DNA of 64,000 nt from Pukyongia sp963768085 (GCA_963768085.1 CAVYGO010000003.1:744001-808000), one strand, 5' to 3'; positions 46,466 to 56,417 are shown, counted from the first letter of the stretch. Made by a program: numbers and translations. Notes: generated from the letters alone by a model not told the origin.

Positions 46466-47068
46466 TTATTCTTCTTCTCCGGAAATGGACGTGTCGTTTT
46501 TTTCAATATGTCCGGCTACCAAATTCTCTGCTTCTTCAAGAGCCTTGTCCAGGTGGTCGTTTACTATGATGTAGTCAAACTGAGGAGCCGTTGCCATTTC
46601 TAAGGATGCTTTAGCGATACGCATATTGATCTTCTCTTCACTTTCTGTTTTACGGTTCTTTAATCGGATCTTCAATTCATCGACACTGGGAGGCTCCACA
46701 AAAACGGCGAGAGTTTTTTCGGGGTATTTTTTTTTAATCCGAAGTCCGCCCACCACATCTATATCGAATATAACATTCTTTCCCATCTCCCAAAGCCGTT
46801 TTACTTCCGATTGCAGGGTGCCGTAAAAATTATCCCGGTATACTTCTTCCCACTCGAGAAAATCTTCATCTTTTATATGTTGTTTGAATTCCTTGGCAGA
46901 AATGAAATAATAATCTTCCCCATCCTTTTCGTCCCCGCGGGGCTTCCTTGAAGTTGCTGAAACCGAGAATGCAAGGTTTAGCTTTTCCTGCGCTAATAGA
47001 TGCCGGACGATGGTTGTTTTACCACTTCCCGAAGGAGCAGAAAAGACTATGAGTTTACCACCTTTCAT
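46466..47068 (-). CDS. gmk: Guanylate kinase
   Basis: It phosphorylates GMP to GDP. P-loop SAPSGSGKTTIVRHLL (10-25), the GMP-binding block FSVSATSRKPRGDEKDGEDYYF, and FDIDVVGGLRIKKKYP are all characteristic. The 200-residue length is normal. The ATG overlaps the yicC stop by one base (TAATG), indicating coupling. Confidence 0.97.
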   Translation of the reverse strand: MKGGKLIVFSAPSGSGKTTIVRHLLAQEKLNLAFSVSATSRKPRGDEKDGEDYYFISAKEFKQHIKDEDFLEWEEVYRDNFYGTLQSEVKRLWEMGKNVIFDIDVVGGLRIKKKYPEKTLAVFVEPPSVDELKIRLKNRKTESEEKINMRIAKASLEMATAPQFDYIIVNDHLDKALEEAENLVAGHIEKNDTSISGEEE

Positions 47069-47925
47069 TATAAGACATTTAAGGCTTGTTCCTTGATCTT
47101 CTCAAGTTCATCTTTCATTTGGACCACAAGCTGCTGCATGGGCGCAAAATTCGCCTTGCTGCCAATTGTATTGATCTCTCGTCCAATTTCCTGGGAAATG
47201 AAACCGAGCTTTTTGCCGTTGGAAGTTTTGCTTTCCAGGGTTTCTTTGAAATAATCCAAATGATTCTTTAACCGAACTTTTTCTTCGGTGATGTCATATT
47301 TCTCGAGATAATAGATGAGTTCCTGCTCAAAGCGGTTTTCATCCACAGATTCTTTTAATTCTGAAACTGCTTTACGAAGTCGCTCTTTTACATTGTCAAT
47401 GCGCTGAGGATCCATTTCGATAACTTTCTCCAGCAGGTTGTCGATATTTACAACCCGCTGCACAAATTCTTTTTCAAGAGCGTTTCCTTCACTAGATCTG
47501 TAATTGTTGATGGCTATCAGGGCGTTATCAACTGCTTCGATTATTTCATTGAATTCCGATTCGTCTATTTCTTCACGTTCCGTTTTCATAGCATCGGGCA
47601 ATCTAATGGCCATTTTGAGCAATTCGGTGGAATCGCCGTCGGAGATTTCCGAAAGCTGATCCATATACTGCTTCACCACAGCTTCATTCACCATAGAATT
47701 GGTCGATTCTCCGGTGAGCTCGACAAAGAGGTTGAAATCTACCTTGCCGCGAGATAGTGATTTGGATATGCGATTGCGTAAAAAAAGTTCTTTTTCGCGA
47801 TAAGCAGAAGGAACCCTTGCGTTGAGGTCCATATTCTTGCTATTGAGCGACTTTATTTCTACTGTAATTTTTTTGGATGGCAGTTCGATAACACTTTTGC
47901 CATAGCCCGTCATAGACTGGATCAT
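47068..47925 (-). CDS. YicC/YloC family endoribonuclease-like protein
   Basis: Opens MIQSMTGYGKSVIELPSKKITVEIKSLNSKNMDLNARVP, the YicC_N signature, and ends with a DUF1732 domain (KLGFISQEIGREINTIGSKANFAPMQQLVVQMKDELEKIKEQALNV). YicC-type proteins have been reported as endoribonucleases. The start is set at ATG 47925; the frame extends 10 codons upstream without similarity. Linkage to gmk is widespread in bacteria. Confidence 0.94.
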   Translation of the reverse strand: MIQSMTGYGKSVIELPSKKITVEIKSLNSKNMDLNARVPSAYREKELFLRNRISKSLSRGKVDFNLFVELTGESTNSMVNEAVVKQYMDQLSEISDGDSTELLKMAIRLPDAMKTEREEIDESEFNEIIEAVDNALIAINNYRSSEGNALEKEFVQRVVNIDNLLEKVIEMDPQRIDNVKERLRKAVSELKESVDENRFEQELIYYLEKYDITEEKVRLKNHLDYFKETLESKTSNGKKLGFISQEIGREINTIGSKANFAPMQQLVVQMKDELEKIKEQALNVL

Positions 47926-48053
47926 AGATTGATATTTATGCCAGCAAAGGTACACATTTTAAGCATTTGGGAAGAGGTACTATATGAATTGGTCGCCATC
48001 CTTGTCGATGTGCTTCCAAAGGTACTTTTCCATAAAATGGATCAACATTGTCA

Positions 48054-48767
48054 TTAATCGAGATTTTTAATTTTGATATTGCGGTACGATACATCATTGC
48101 CGTGATCCTGTAAACCGATATGTCCGGTATGGTATTTTCCGAATCCTTCCCAATCTTTGAATTTTGATGTTCTTACCAGTTCATTCCAATCGGAGCCATC
48201 AATCGGAAATAGAATGGTCTCTTTATTGTTCATCGTTACTTTACCAATACCCGTTAGGTAATTTACTTCCAACACACATTGGTTCCATTCCCCCGCCGGA
48301 TTCAGATGTTCGCCTGGATACGCTACCAAATCGTAAATAGCCCCGGCTTTTCGCCGACCGTCTCTTAAAAACGAATCCGGATGATTTTCATTGTCCAGGA
48401 CTTGCACTTCCGGACCGGTTTGGTAGGGCTCTGGGAATTGCTGGTCTTCGAACACACCCCAAAAAATACCGCTGTTGCCACCTTCGGAAACTTTCCATTC
48501 GAGAGAAAGAATGAAATTTGTGAATTTCTCCTTCGTTATGATATTCTTACCTCCTTTTTTACCGGGATTAAAAACCATGGCTCCATCGGATATTGTCCAT
48601 TCGGGATACATCTCATCGTTCAAATATCCACGCCACTGATCGAAAGAAGTACCATCGAAAAGGGTAATCCAATTTTCGCTGAAACCACTTGGTTCAACCT
48701 TATCTTTCATTTCTTTACAACTTATTAGTGGAAGAAGAATAGCTATTACAAGAACAGGGAATTTCAT
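48054..48767 (-). CDS. DUF1080 3-keto-glycoside hydrolase-type lipoprotein
   Basis: A 237-residue protein: lipoprotein signal (LLPLISC) and one DUF1080 (concanavalin-like) domain, with ENWITLFDGTSFDQWRGY, SLEWKVSEGGNSGIFWGV, GPEVQVLDNENHPDSF and GHIGLQDHGNDVSYRNIKIK. Pfam names the family for 3-keto-disaccharide hydrolase; such enzymes cleave glycosides after oxidation at C3. It is the last gene of a six-gene operon and lies 2 bases after a larger homologue, so the two may act on different substrates. Confidence 0.9.
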   Translation of the reverse strand: MKFPVLVIAILLPLISCKEMKDKVEPSGFSENWITLFDGTSFDQWRGYLNDEMYPEWTISDGAMVFNPGKKGGKNIITKEKFTNFILSLEWKVSEGGNSGIFWGVFEDQQFPEPYQTGPEVQVLDNENHPDSFLRDGRRKAGAIYDLVAYPGEHLNPAGEWNQCVLEVNYLTGIGKVTMNNKETILFPIDGSDWNELVRTSKFKDWEGFGKYHTGHIGLQDHGNDVSYRNIKIKNLD

Positions 48768-48769
48768 TT

Positions 48770-50053
48770 TTATTCCAGTACGCGAATTTTAATATTTTTA
48801 TATCGAACCTCGTTATCATGGTCCTGCAGACCTATATAACCTGGCCCGGGAGAGGCATACTCCGTAAGATCCTTGAACTTACTTTTGGAGAACATATCAT
48901 TCCATGCGTCTGAGTTTAGGTCGTATTCAACAACTTTCTCTCCATTCATCCAATGTTCAATTTTACCCTGGTTCTTTACAATTTTCACACTATTCCATTC
49001 ACCCTGTTCTTTCACTCGAATAGGATTTGCTGCAATTAGATCGTATAGATCACCTGCTCGGTGCTTGTTAATTAAGCCATCCTTATGTTTGGCATTATCC
49101 ATCACCTGCATTTCAGGGCTGGTTTTCCAAATTTCATCGTAAATAGTATCACTTTGTATAGTATAAAAAATACCGCTGTTTCCCGCTTCAGAAATCCACC
49201 AATCCATTTTCAACTCAAAATTTTCGAATGGAGTTCCATATATTATATCGAGCCCCCCATCTGCAGTTTTATCCGTTGGGCCAAGCTCAATTTTTCGTCC
49301 GGCCACATAGAATTCGAATCGTTCCCGTCCTTCAAAGACCAACGCCCCGCTGTCTGCTTTCCATTTACTACCTATGTATTCCGGTCTGTTGTAGGCATGC
49401 CAACCCTCGGTTGTTTTACCATCGAATAACAACTTCCAACCTTCTTCTTTTTCTTTTTCTGAAAGCGTGTTGTCAGCCATTACTTCTTCGGATTGCGATG
49501 CGTCACTTTCCCAGTTTGCAACGCTAAAAGCGTCCAGATTGTTAAATGCACTATCAGGGACGATTTCAAAATTTTCACCGTCAGTTGACCATTCCAACAC
49601 GAGATGCGGATCCTTATTTGCCGGATAGTATTCGTATTCAAAAATAGCGTAACCCTCAACTAAGTATGTTTCCCCCGAATTAGATTCGAGATCATGGATG
49701 TCGGTGTTTACTATAAGGTCCTTGTTGTCGAGTTTAAAGGTGATTTTTCCGGAACTGGAAAGTTTAAAATAGAAATTTCCGCTTTTTGGAATCTTAATAC
49801 TACCCATGGCGAACAGAGCAAAATCGTTTTTATCTCCCCAAAACTGACTTTTATCGGTAAGATTCATGTCCATCAGCAGTGTTTTTTCCATCAAAACTTC
49901 AGGATCGATATCTGAAGGGATTTCTGTGTTTTTTACATCTATTAAGACCGCCTCGTATTTACCTGCCACTTCTTTTTCTTCCGAATCGTTCTTATTCTCT
50001 TTGCAGCTGAATACCAACACCGAAATCAACAATACATAAAATAGTTTCTTCAT
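48770..50053 (-). CDS. DUF1080 lipoprotein with extra N-terminal PA14-like domain
   Basis: A 427-residue lipoprotein (LLISVLVFSC). After a short Asn/Glu linker comes a beta domain of about 150 residues (FALFAMGSIKIPKSGNFYFKLSSSGKITFKLDN) that looks like a PA14-type carbohydrate-binding module; this is inference. Residues about 205-427 are DUF1080 (GWKLLFDGKTTEGWHAYN, DWWISEAGNSGIFYTIQ, SPEMQVMDNAKHKDGL, GYIGLQDHDNEVRYKNIKI). It is expected to act outside the inner membrane. Spacing of 10 bases to the upstream TIM-barrel gene. Confidence 0.87.
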   Translation of the reverse strand: MKKLFYVLLISVLVFSCKENKNDSEEKEVAGKYEAVLIDVKNTEIPSDIDPEVLMEKTLLMDMNLTDKSQFWGDKNDFALFAMGSIKIPKSGNFYFKLSSSGKITFKLDNKDLIVNTDIHDLESNSGETYLVEGYAIFEYEYYPANKDPHLVLEWSTDGENFEIVPDSAFNNLDAFSVANWESDASQSEEVMADNTLSEKEKEEGWKLLFDGKTTEGWHAYNRPEYIGSKWKADSGALVFEGRERFEFYVAGRKIELGPTDKTADGGLDIIYGTPFENFELKMDWWISEAGNSGIFYTIQSDTIYDEIWKTSPEMQVMDNAKHKDGLINKHRAGDLYDLIAANPIRVKEQGEWNSVKIVKNQGKIEHWMNGEKVVEYDLNSDAWNDMFSKSKFKDLTEYASPGPGYIGLQDHDNEVRYKNIKIRVLE

Positions 50054-50063
50054 ATTCTTTAGT

Positions 50064-51116
50064 CTATAACCCTAAAATTTTTCTTAATTTCTCCTTATCA
50101 ATATCAGCTCCCGCAAAATCGTCGAATCGTTTAGTGGTGGCTTCAATTATGTGGTCGCTGATAAATTTGGCACCTTCCCTGGCGCCTTGTTCCGGGCTTT
50201 TAATAACGCACTCCCATTCCATTACCGCCCAGACATCGCAACCGTATTCGGTAAGTTTGCTGAAAACCGTTTTAAAATCGATCTGTCCGTCACCCAGAGA
50301 GCGATACCGGCCTGCACGATCTTTCCAGTCTCCATAACCTCCAAAAGCTCCTTTCTTCCCGGTAGGATTGAATTCTGAATCCTTCACATGAAACGATTTG
50401 ATGAATTCGTGGTAATTATCAATGTATTCGATATAATCAAGCTGTTGTAACACAAAATGACTTGGGTCGTAAAGGATATTGACAGCCTTGTGATTACCTG
50501 TTTCTTTCAGAAATCGTTCAAAGGTTACCCCGTCATGCAGGTCCTCACCCGGATGAATTTCATAACATACCGCGACACCATTCTCTTCAAATTCATCTAA
50601 TAAAGGAAGCCAGCGTTTCGCCAATTCTTCAAATCCCATTTCCACAAGTCCGGCAGGGCGCTGTGGCCAGGGATGCCAAGTATGCCATAAAAGCGCACCG
50701 CTGAAGGTTGCATGTGCTTTTAATTCAAGATGTTTACTGGCTCGTGCAGCACTTATCACCTGGTTCCGGGCCCATTCGGTACGTTTTTTCGGATTGTTTT
50801 TACAATTGTCGGGCGCAAAATTATCGAACATAAGGTCGTAAGCCGGATGCACGGCTACCAGCTGACCTTGTAAATGGGTGGAGAGCTCTGTGATCTCCAG
50901 GCCGTATTCTCCGATCTTACCTTTTAGTTCGTCGCAATACATTTTACTTTCTCCAGCCAGGGTCAGGTCTATCAACCTGCTTTCCCAGGTTGGGATCTGA
51001 ATACCTTTATAGCCCAGATCGGAAGCCCATTTACATAATCCATCCAGAGAATTGAATGGTGCTTTGTCGTCCATGAACTGCGCCAGAAACACTGCCGGCC
51101 CTTTTATAGTTTTCAT
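50064..51116 (-). CDS. Sugar phosphate isomerase/epimerase-like TIM-barrel protein (cytoplasmic)
   Basis: A 350-residue xylose-isomerase-like TIM barrel without signal peptide, opening MKTIKGPAVFLAQFMDDKAPFNSLDGLCKWASDLGYKGIQIP. Likely metal ligands lie in CYEIHPGEDLHDG, NILYDPSHFVLQQLDYIEYI and FHVKDSEFN. Such proteins act as sugar isomerases, epimerases or dehydratases; the 3-keto sugar context suggests work on a ketosugar. It is separated by 12 bases from the Gfo/Idh/MocA gene. Confidence 0.88.
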   Translation of the reverse strand: MKTIKGPAVFLAQFMDDKAPFNSLDGLCKWASDLGYKGIQIPTWESRLIDLTLAGESKMYCDELKGKIGEYGLEITELSTHLQGQLVAVHPAYDLMFDNFAPDNCKNNPKKRTEWARNQVISAARASKHLELKAHATFSGALLWHTWHPWPQRPAGLVEMGFEELAKRWLPLLDEFEENGVAVCYEIHPGEDLHDGVTFERFLKETGNHKAVNILYDPSHFVLQQLDYIEYIDNYHEFIKSFHVKDSEFNPTGKKGAFGGYGDWKDRAGRYRSLGDGQIDFKTVFSKLTEYGCDVWAVMEWECVIKSPEQGAREGAKFISDHIIEATTKRFDDFAGADIDKEKLRKILGL

Positions 51117-51128
51117 AGCTGAATAATA

Positions 51129-52262
51129 TTAAAGTGATTTCCAGATGTTACCTTCCAAATGTGAGGCAATTACTGTTTCTATAAATTTCATGCCGCGAAC
51201 TCCGTCACGCATGCCCGGGAATTCGGCTTCATCAAATGCCTCTTCTCGTATTGCTTTCGCTACTCCTTTGTAGATATTTCCCATAGCATCGAATATTCCT
51301 TCCGGATGTCCAGGAGGAAGTTTTGTGCCATCGAGTGATAACGTACTATTATATTGATTTCCTGGTTTTAAGGTTTGAATGGGTTCACCGTCTTTCAGAA
51401 GATAAAGATAATTTGGATTTTCCTGCTCCCATTTTAGGGTCCCTTCTTTTCCGAAGACCGCTACCGAAAAGTTGTTCTCTTCTGCGGTTGCTATCTGGCT
51501 GGCGCGCAGTACTCCCTTCGCATTCTGGCCCAGGCGAAGTAGTACCGTTCCGTCGATATCCATTTTATTGTCTTCATATAAATAATTTAAGTCGGCCAGA
51601 ACCGATTTAATATCCATACCGGTCATGTATTCCAGCATCTGGTAGGCATGTACGCCGATGTCACCCATACAACAACTAATTCCGGATTTTTCCGGGTCCA
51701 GGCGCCAGGTCGTTGCCCTCAATTCGGGATCATGAATAATAGGATTGATCCAACCCTGGTAATATTGAGCATCTACTTTTTGAACAGCACCAATAGCACC
51801 TTCGGCGATCATCTTTTTCATTTGCCGCACCATGGGATAGCCGGTATAGGTATGGGTAAGGGCAAAAATATTTTTGTTTTTCTTCTGAATTTTTTCCAGT
51901 TCGAGAGCTTCTGCATAATTCATGGTCATTGGCTTTTCACAGATCACATGAAAACCGGATTCCAGTAATTTCTTCGCCATGGGAAAATGTAGAAAATTGG
52001 GAGTAAGCACCGAAAATACCTGGATGCGCTTCTCTTCAGGTAAGGCTAATTCGGCTTCGACCATTACTTCGAAATCGCGATAGATCCGGTTCGTAGGGAT
52101 CCCGATTTCTTCTGCAAATGCAAGATTTTTTTCATAAACCGGATTGAATACTGCCCCCGTTAGCTGGTAGCTATCGAACATATTTGCTGCCACCCGGTGA
52201 AGAACACCGATTAGAGATTCACCACCTCCGCCTAGAACACCCCATCTTAACTTTTTACTCAT
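51129..52262 (-). CDS. Gfo/Idh/MocA family oxidoreductase
   Basis: An NAD(P)-dependent sugar oxidoreductase of 377 residues: the Rossmann loop GVLGGGGESLIGVLHRVA, the EKPMTMN motif (VICEKPMTMNYAEAL), and a C-terminal alpha/beta domain with DIGVHAYQMLEYMTG carrying the catalytic His. In this locus it could reduce or oxidise a 3-keto sugar in the cytoplasm. No signal peptide is visible. It is 5 bases downstream of the permease gene. Confidence 0.93.
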   Translation of the reverse strand: MSKKLRWGVLGGGGESLIGVLHRVAANMFDSYQLTGAVFNPVYEKNLAFAEEIGIPTNRIYRDFEVMVEAELALPEEKRIQVFSVLTPNFLHFPMAKKLLESGFHVICEKPMTMNYAEALELEKIQKKNKNIFALTHTYTGYPMVRQMKKMIAEGAIGAVQKVDAQYYQGWINPIIHDPELRATTWRLDPEKSGISCCMGDIGVHAYQMLEYMTGMDIKSVLADLNYLYEDNKMDIDGTVLLRLGQNAKGVLRASQIATAEENNFSVAVFGKEGTLKWEQENPNYLYLLKDGEPIQTLKPGNQYNSTLSLDGTKLPPGHPEGIFDAMGNIYKGVAKAIREEAFDEAEFPGMRDGVRGMKFIETVIASHLEGNIWKSL

Positions 52263-52267
52263 ACGTT

Positions 52268-53491
52268 TTATGCTTTGTATTCTATTTTTTCATTCTTAAA
52301 GAGTAAGGCGAACAACACGAGAACTCCTCCTGCAAAAATAGCCGGGAAGGTCCATATGGATTTCCAAACGTGGCCACCATCTTCCAATAGATTCGAATCG
52401 GTTATTTGACCTGCCACATAAAATCCAACCAACATTCCCAAACCATAGGTGGCTAATGTAATCAATCCCTGTGCTGCACTTTTCACTTTTTCACCGGCTT
52501 TGGAATCTGTATAGATCTGCCCTGAAACAAAGAAGAAATCATAACAAATTCCATGTAACAGAATTCCTACGATGATCATAAAGGCTAATTCTCCGGCATT
52601 TCCGTATGCAAATAACATATATCGAACTGCCCATGCGAGCATACCCACTAAAATTGTCATCTTGAAACCGAATCTCTTAAAGAAAAACGGAAGTAACAGC
52701 ATGAATGCAACCTCCGAGATTTGTCCGAAAGATGCTTTTAATGTTGAATTCTCAACACCACTTTCTACCAGATACGGACTTAAGTTCTGATAATAAAAAG
52801 CCAATGGGATACATATTAAGATTGAAGAAATGAAGAACACAAGGAAGTTTCTATCTTTCAACAATTTAAGGGCATCCAGGCCTAAAATTCCTGAAATACT
52901 GGCCTTTTCACCCCTGGCCTGAGGGGGTGTCTTCGGCAGTGTAAAACTGTAAACTCCTAATATCGCTGATGCGATGGCAGTCATGAAAAAGGTTTTTGAG
53001 AGCAATCCATCTGCCACACCAGACACAGAATCCCAGGCAAAAAGACTGATGATCCATCCTGCAACGATCCATCCAACGGTTCCCCATACGCGAACAAATG
53101 GAAAGAACTTCGAAGGATCTTCCATTTGGTTAAATGACACCGAATTCACCAATGCCAGTGTCGGCATATAGGCGATCATATAACCCAGCACATAAGGATA
53201 AAAAGCGCTGAAATCTGTCGCTTGAGATAATTGATACATTAGGAAGGCACCAATAAGATGTAATACTCCGAGGATCCTTTCAGCATTAAAAAACCTATCT
53301 GCAATCAAACCAATTATAAACGGGGCAACAATAGCGCCCCAGGATTGGGTTGAATAGGCCATAGCCGTTTCACCACCGGTGGTATTCAAGGTAGAGAGTA
53401 AAAATGTTCCCATGGTAACAAACCAACCTCCCCAGATAAAGAATTCGAGGAACATCATAAAGGAGAGTCGGATATATGTTAGTGCTTTCAT
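52268..53491 (-). CDS. MFS permease, nucleoside:H+ symporter-like
   Basis: A 407-residue transporter with about 12 membrane helices; FLEFFIWGGWFVTMGTFL, WGAIVAPFIIGLIADRFFNAERILGVLHLIGAFLMY and FPFVRVWGTVGWIVAGWIIS are typical of the nucleoside H+ symporter branch (NupG/XapB-like). In Bacteroidota, relatives in sugar loci likely carry sugars or ketosugars rather than nucleosides. Gaps of 5-6 bases to its neighbours place it firmly in the operon. Confidence 0.9.
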   Translation of the reverse strand: MKALTYIRLSFMMFLEFFIWGGWFVTMGTFLLSTLNTTGGETAMAYSTQSWGAIVAPFIIGLIADRFFNAERILGVLHLIGAFLMYQLSQATDFSAFYPYVLGYMIAYMPTLALVNSVSFNQMEDPSKFFPFVRVWGTVGWIVAGWIISLFAWDSVSGVADGLLSKTFFMTAIASAILGVYSFTLPKTPPQARGEKASISGILGLDALKLLKDRNFLVFFISSILICIPLAFYYQNLSPYLVESGVENSTLKASFGQISEVAFMLLLPFFFKRFGFKMTILVGMLAWAVRYMLFAYGNAGELAFMIIVGILLHGICYDFFFVSGQIYTDSKAGEKVKSAAQGLITLATYGLGMLVGFYVAGQITDSNLLEDGGHVWKSIWTFPAIFAGGVLVLFALLFKNEKIEYKA

Positions 53492-53497
53492 GGTTTT

Positions 53498-54460
53498 TTA
53501 GTTGGTGGCTGCGGCTGCTTTTTCAATTAGTTTTTTGGTGATCATTATGCCTTCAGGCTCATCCATTACTTCACTTTCGAACTCTACGCCAATATATCCG
53601 GTATAACCTGCGTCTTTGACAATCTGGAGCATTCGATAATAATCAATTCTAGTTTCGTTTCCGTTGTTGTCAAAGGTATTTGCCTTGGCACTCACAGCTT
53701 TGGCTGCAGGCATCATTAGTTCGATTCCCTTATAATAATCGGGGTATTCTTCTTCGCACTCACCCCATCGCTCACCATTTACTCTTTTTATACACCAATT
53801 CCCAAAATCGGGTAACGTTCCACAATTCGGCATATTTACTGCGGCGATTGCTGCCATCAATTTATCAGCGTCTGATGATAACCATCCATGATTCTCGCAA
53901 AGTACGTTGATATTTTTAGTGGCAGCATATTCAGAAAGTTTTTTCAAGCCATCCACAACAGTTACGGCCCATACCTCAGGATCATTCGTTCCAAATGTGT
54001 TTACCCTGATTGCATGTCCGCCTAATTTTACCGTTGCGTCCACCCACTTCTTGTGATTTTCAACAGCGAGATTCCTGGCGGCTTCATCAGGATCGGCGAG
54101 GTCACCTTCACCATCAACCATGATCAATACACAGCTCACACCGTATGCTTCATTTTGCTTTTTCAAGGAATCCACAACAGCTTCGAAGCCATATGTTTCT
54201 AATTGCTTGGTGTATAGTTGCGTAACGAATTCCACAGCATCAAAACCAAGTTCCTTAGCATCTTTAGCAAAGTTGAAAGGGTTTGAACCTTCGGCCTCGT
54301 ACCTGCGGTGAAGAGACCATTGCGCTAACGATATTTTAACGCCTGGCTGCACGGCAGGGGTTTCCTGGTTGGCTTCGGCAACATCAGAAGATTTTTCCTT
54401 CTTGTCAGCGCATGACAGAGTTGCGGTCATTAAGAGAATGAGAAAAGCGATTTTTTTCAT
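53498..54460 (-). CDS. TIM-barrel sugar isomerase-like lipoprotein
   Basis: A 320-residue protein: lipoprotein signal (LLMTATLSC, Cys17), Ala/Glu/Pro linker, then a xylose-isomerase-like TIM barrel (VKISLAQWSLHRRYEAEG, FDAVEFVTQLY, NVLCENHGWLSSD, GTLPDFGNWCIKR, GYIGVEFESE). The putative metal ligands Glu, Asp, His and Glu are present. It therefore sits outside the cytoplasm, unlike the homologue at 50064. It is the first gene of the operon and is divergent from the GMC gene across a 259-base spacer. Confidence 0.88.
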   Translation of the reverse strand: MKKIAFLILLMTATLSCADKKEKSSDVAEANQETPAVQPGVKISLAQWSLHRRYEAEGSNPFNFAKDAKELGFDAVEFVTQLYTKQLETYGFEAVVDSLKKQNEAYGVSCVLIMVDGEGDLADPDEAARNLAVENHKKWVDATVKLGGHAIRVNTFGTNDPEVWAVTVVDGLKKLSEYAATKNINVLCENHGWLSSDADKLMAAIAAVNMPNCGTLPDFGNWCIKRVNGERWGECEEEYPDYYKGIELMMPAAKAVSAKANTFDNNGNETRIDYYRMLQIVKDAGYTGYIGVEFESEVMDEPEGIMITKKLIEKAAAATN

Positions 54461-54575
54461 TGAGGAGAAGTTAATTGAATCAAATAATTCTGTTGGTTTG
54501 TTTTAAGGAGTTCTAAGGTAGTTTTTTTTTGAAAGAAACGAATAAGATTGTTCGTTCTGTTGCGAAATTTGCATT

Positions 54576-54589
54576 CGAAAACGTTTTCG
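54576..54589. promoter_or_regulatory. 14-bp perfect palindrome, LacI/GalR-type operator candidate
   Basis: CGAAAACGTTTTCG is its own reverse complement with a central CG, the form of many LacI/GalR-family operators. It lies in the middle of the 259-base spacer between the divergent TIM-barrel lipoprotein and GMC genes, so it could control both arms. No LacI-family gene is present in the window. Confidence 0.5.
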
Positions 54590-54719
54590 GGTGAACAACT
54601 TCTTATTTAATAGAAGGATTCTTGTAAAATCAACAAAAAAACAAGACATTAGATGTTCACTAAAAATGAGGACAATTACTCTCACTAATAGGTCTAAAAA
54701 CTAAACCAATCACTTCACA

Positions 54720-56417
54720 ATGATCAACCCTAATGAAATGTACGATGCCATAGTTGTAGGCTCTGGGATCAGCGGCGGATGGGCCGCAAAGGAATTATGT
54801 GAAAACGGCTTAAAGACCCTCGTTTTGGAGCGAGGAAGGATGATCGAACACGTAAAAGATTATCACACTATGAATATGGATCCCTGGGATTTCGAATTCA
54901 AAGGGCAACTTCCGAAAGCGGAAAGAGATAAACAATTAAAACAAGCCCGTTCCGGCTACACAACCGATGAAGCGCATCGGCATTTTTTTGTGAACGACCT
55001 GGAGCATCCATACAACGAAAAGAAACGGTTCGATTGGTTGCGCGGATATCACGTTGGAGGGCGATCTCTGGTATGGGGCAGGCAAAGCTATCGATTAAGT
55101 GATATAGATTTTAACGCGAATAAAAAAGAAGGAATTGCGATAGACTGGCCTGTACGTTATAAAGATATCTCGCCCTGGTATGATAAGGTTGAGGAGTTTA
55201 TAGGAGTGAGTGGTGAGAATTTGGGATTACCTCAATTACCCGATGGAAAGTTTTGTCCGCCCATGGAACTGAATTGTGCGGAAACGGATCTTAAAGATAA
55301 GATCGCAGCAAATTACGATGACGGACGTGTATTGACTATAGGTCGTACGGCACATATTACAGGAGACGAACCCTTTTATGGACGTGCGAAGTGCCAGTTC
55401 AGGAACAGATGTATGCGCGGATGTCCATATGGGGGTTACTTCAGCAGTAACTCTTCCACATTACCGGCTGCTGAGCGAACAGGCAATCTGACCATTCGTC
55501 CAAATTCGATCGTAGCTGAAGTGATGTATGACGAGGCCAGTGGAAAGGCATCAGGCGTTCGGGTGATCGATACTGAAACTAAAGAAGAGATCGTTTACAA
55601 TGCCAACGTAATTTTCCTTTGCGCTTCTGCGATCGCTTCGGCCAGTATCCTGATGCAGTCCAAGAGTGAACGCTTCCCGAATGGAATGGGAAACGACAGT
55701 GGTGAATTAGGACATAATATTATGGATCATCATTTCAAAGCAGGGGCCTGGGCCAATGTTCCCGGTTTTGAGGATACGTATTATAAAGGGCGAAGGCCAA
55801 ACGGAATTTACGTTCCCAGGTTCCGAAATATTGGCGGGAAGACCGAACAGAAAACTTTCAAAAGAGGGTATGGTTATCAGGGTGGAGCCAGTAGGAGCCG
55901 GTATGAGGAGATGGTCGCAGAACTGGCCTATGGAAGTAATCTCAAAGAAGCCGTAACGAAACCAGGTAAATGGCGTATGCTTTTATTAGGTTTTGGTGAA
56001 TGTCTTCCCTATCACGAAAATAAAATGACCCTGGATTATGATAACATGGATCAATGGGGGTTACCAACGGTTACCTTCGACGCGGAATGGAAAGAGAATG
56101 AGTATGAAATGAGGAAAGACATGGTGCAGCAAGCTGTGGAAATGTTAACCAATGCCGGTTACACAGATATTGAACCCTGGGATGATCCGGGGGCACCGGG
56201 ACTGGGAATTCATGAAATGGGGACTGCACGTATGGGGAAAGATCCAAAAACATCGGTTTGTAATGGAAATAACCAGTTGCATGCTGTCCCTAATGTATAC
56301 GTAACCGATGGTTCCTTTATGACCTCTGCCAGTTGCGTAAATCCGTCACTTACATATATGGCCTTTACTGCCAGGGCAGCAGAACACGCTGCTCAACAAC
56401 TAAAAAAAGAAGCATAA
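54720..56417 (+). CDS. GMC family FAD oxidoreductase (glycoside 3-dehydrogenase type)
   Basis: A 565-residue flavoprotein: FAD-binding VVGSGISGGWAAKELCENGLKTLVLERG, GMC blocks (GGRSLVWGRQSYRL; VIFLCASAIASASILMQSKS) and a C-terminal GMC domain with the catalytic His in GLGIHEMGTARMG and in the final NPSLTYMAFTARAAEHAA. A CxNRCMRGCPYGG cluster of cysteines is visible. It has no signal peptide; the partner gene that follows carries a Tat signal and may carry it across the membrane. Such GMC/small-subunit pairs act as sugar or glucoside 3-dehydrogenases. The stop overlaps the next start by 1 base. Confidence 0.92.
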   Translation: MINPNEMYDAIVVGSGISGGWAAKELCENGLKTLVLERGRMIEHVKDYHTMNMDPWDFEFKGQLPKAERDKQLKQARSGYTTDEAHRHFFVNDLEHPYNEKKRFDWLRGYHVGGRSLVWGRQSYRLSDIDFNANKKEGIAIDWPVRYKDISPWYDKVEEFIGVSGENLGLPQLPDGKFCPPMELNCAETDLKDKIAANYDDGRVLTIGRTAHITGDEPFYGRAKCQFRNRCMRGCPYGGYFSSNSSTLPAAERTGNLTIRPNSIVAEVMYDEASGKASGVRVIDTETKEEIVYNANVIFLCASAIASASILMQSKSERFPNGMGNDSGELGHNIMDHHFKAGAWANVPGFEDTYYKGRRPNGIYVPRFRNIGGKTEQKTFKRGYGYQGGASRSRYEEMVAELAYGSNLKEAVTKPGKWRMLLLGFGECLPYHENKMTLDYDNMDQWGLPTVTFDAEWKENEYEMRKDMVQQAVEMLTNAGYTDIEPWDDPGAPGLGIHEMGTARMGKDPKTSVCNGNNQLHAVPNVYVTDGSFMTSASCVNPSLTYMAFTARAAEHAAQQLKKEA

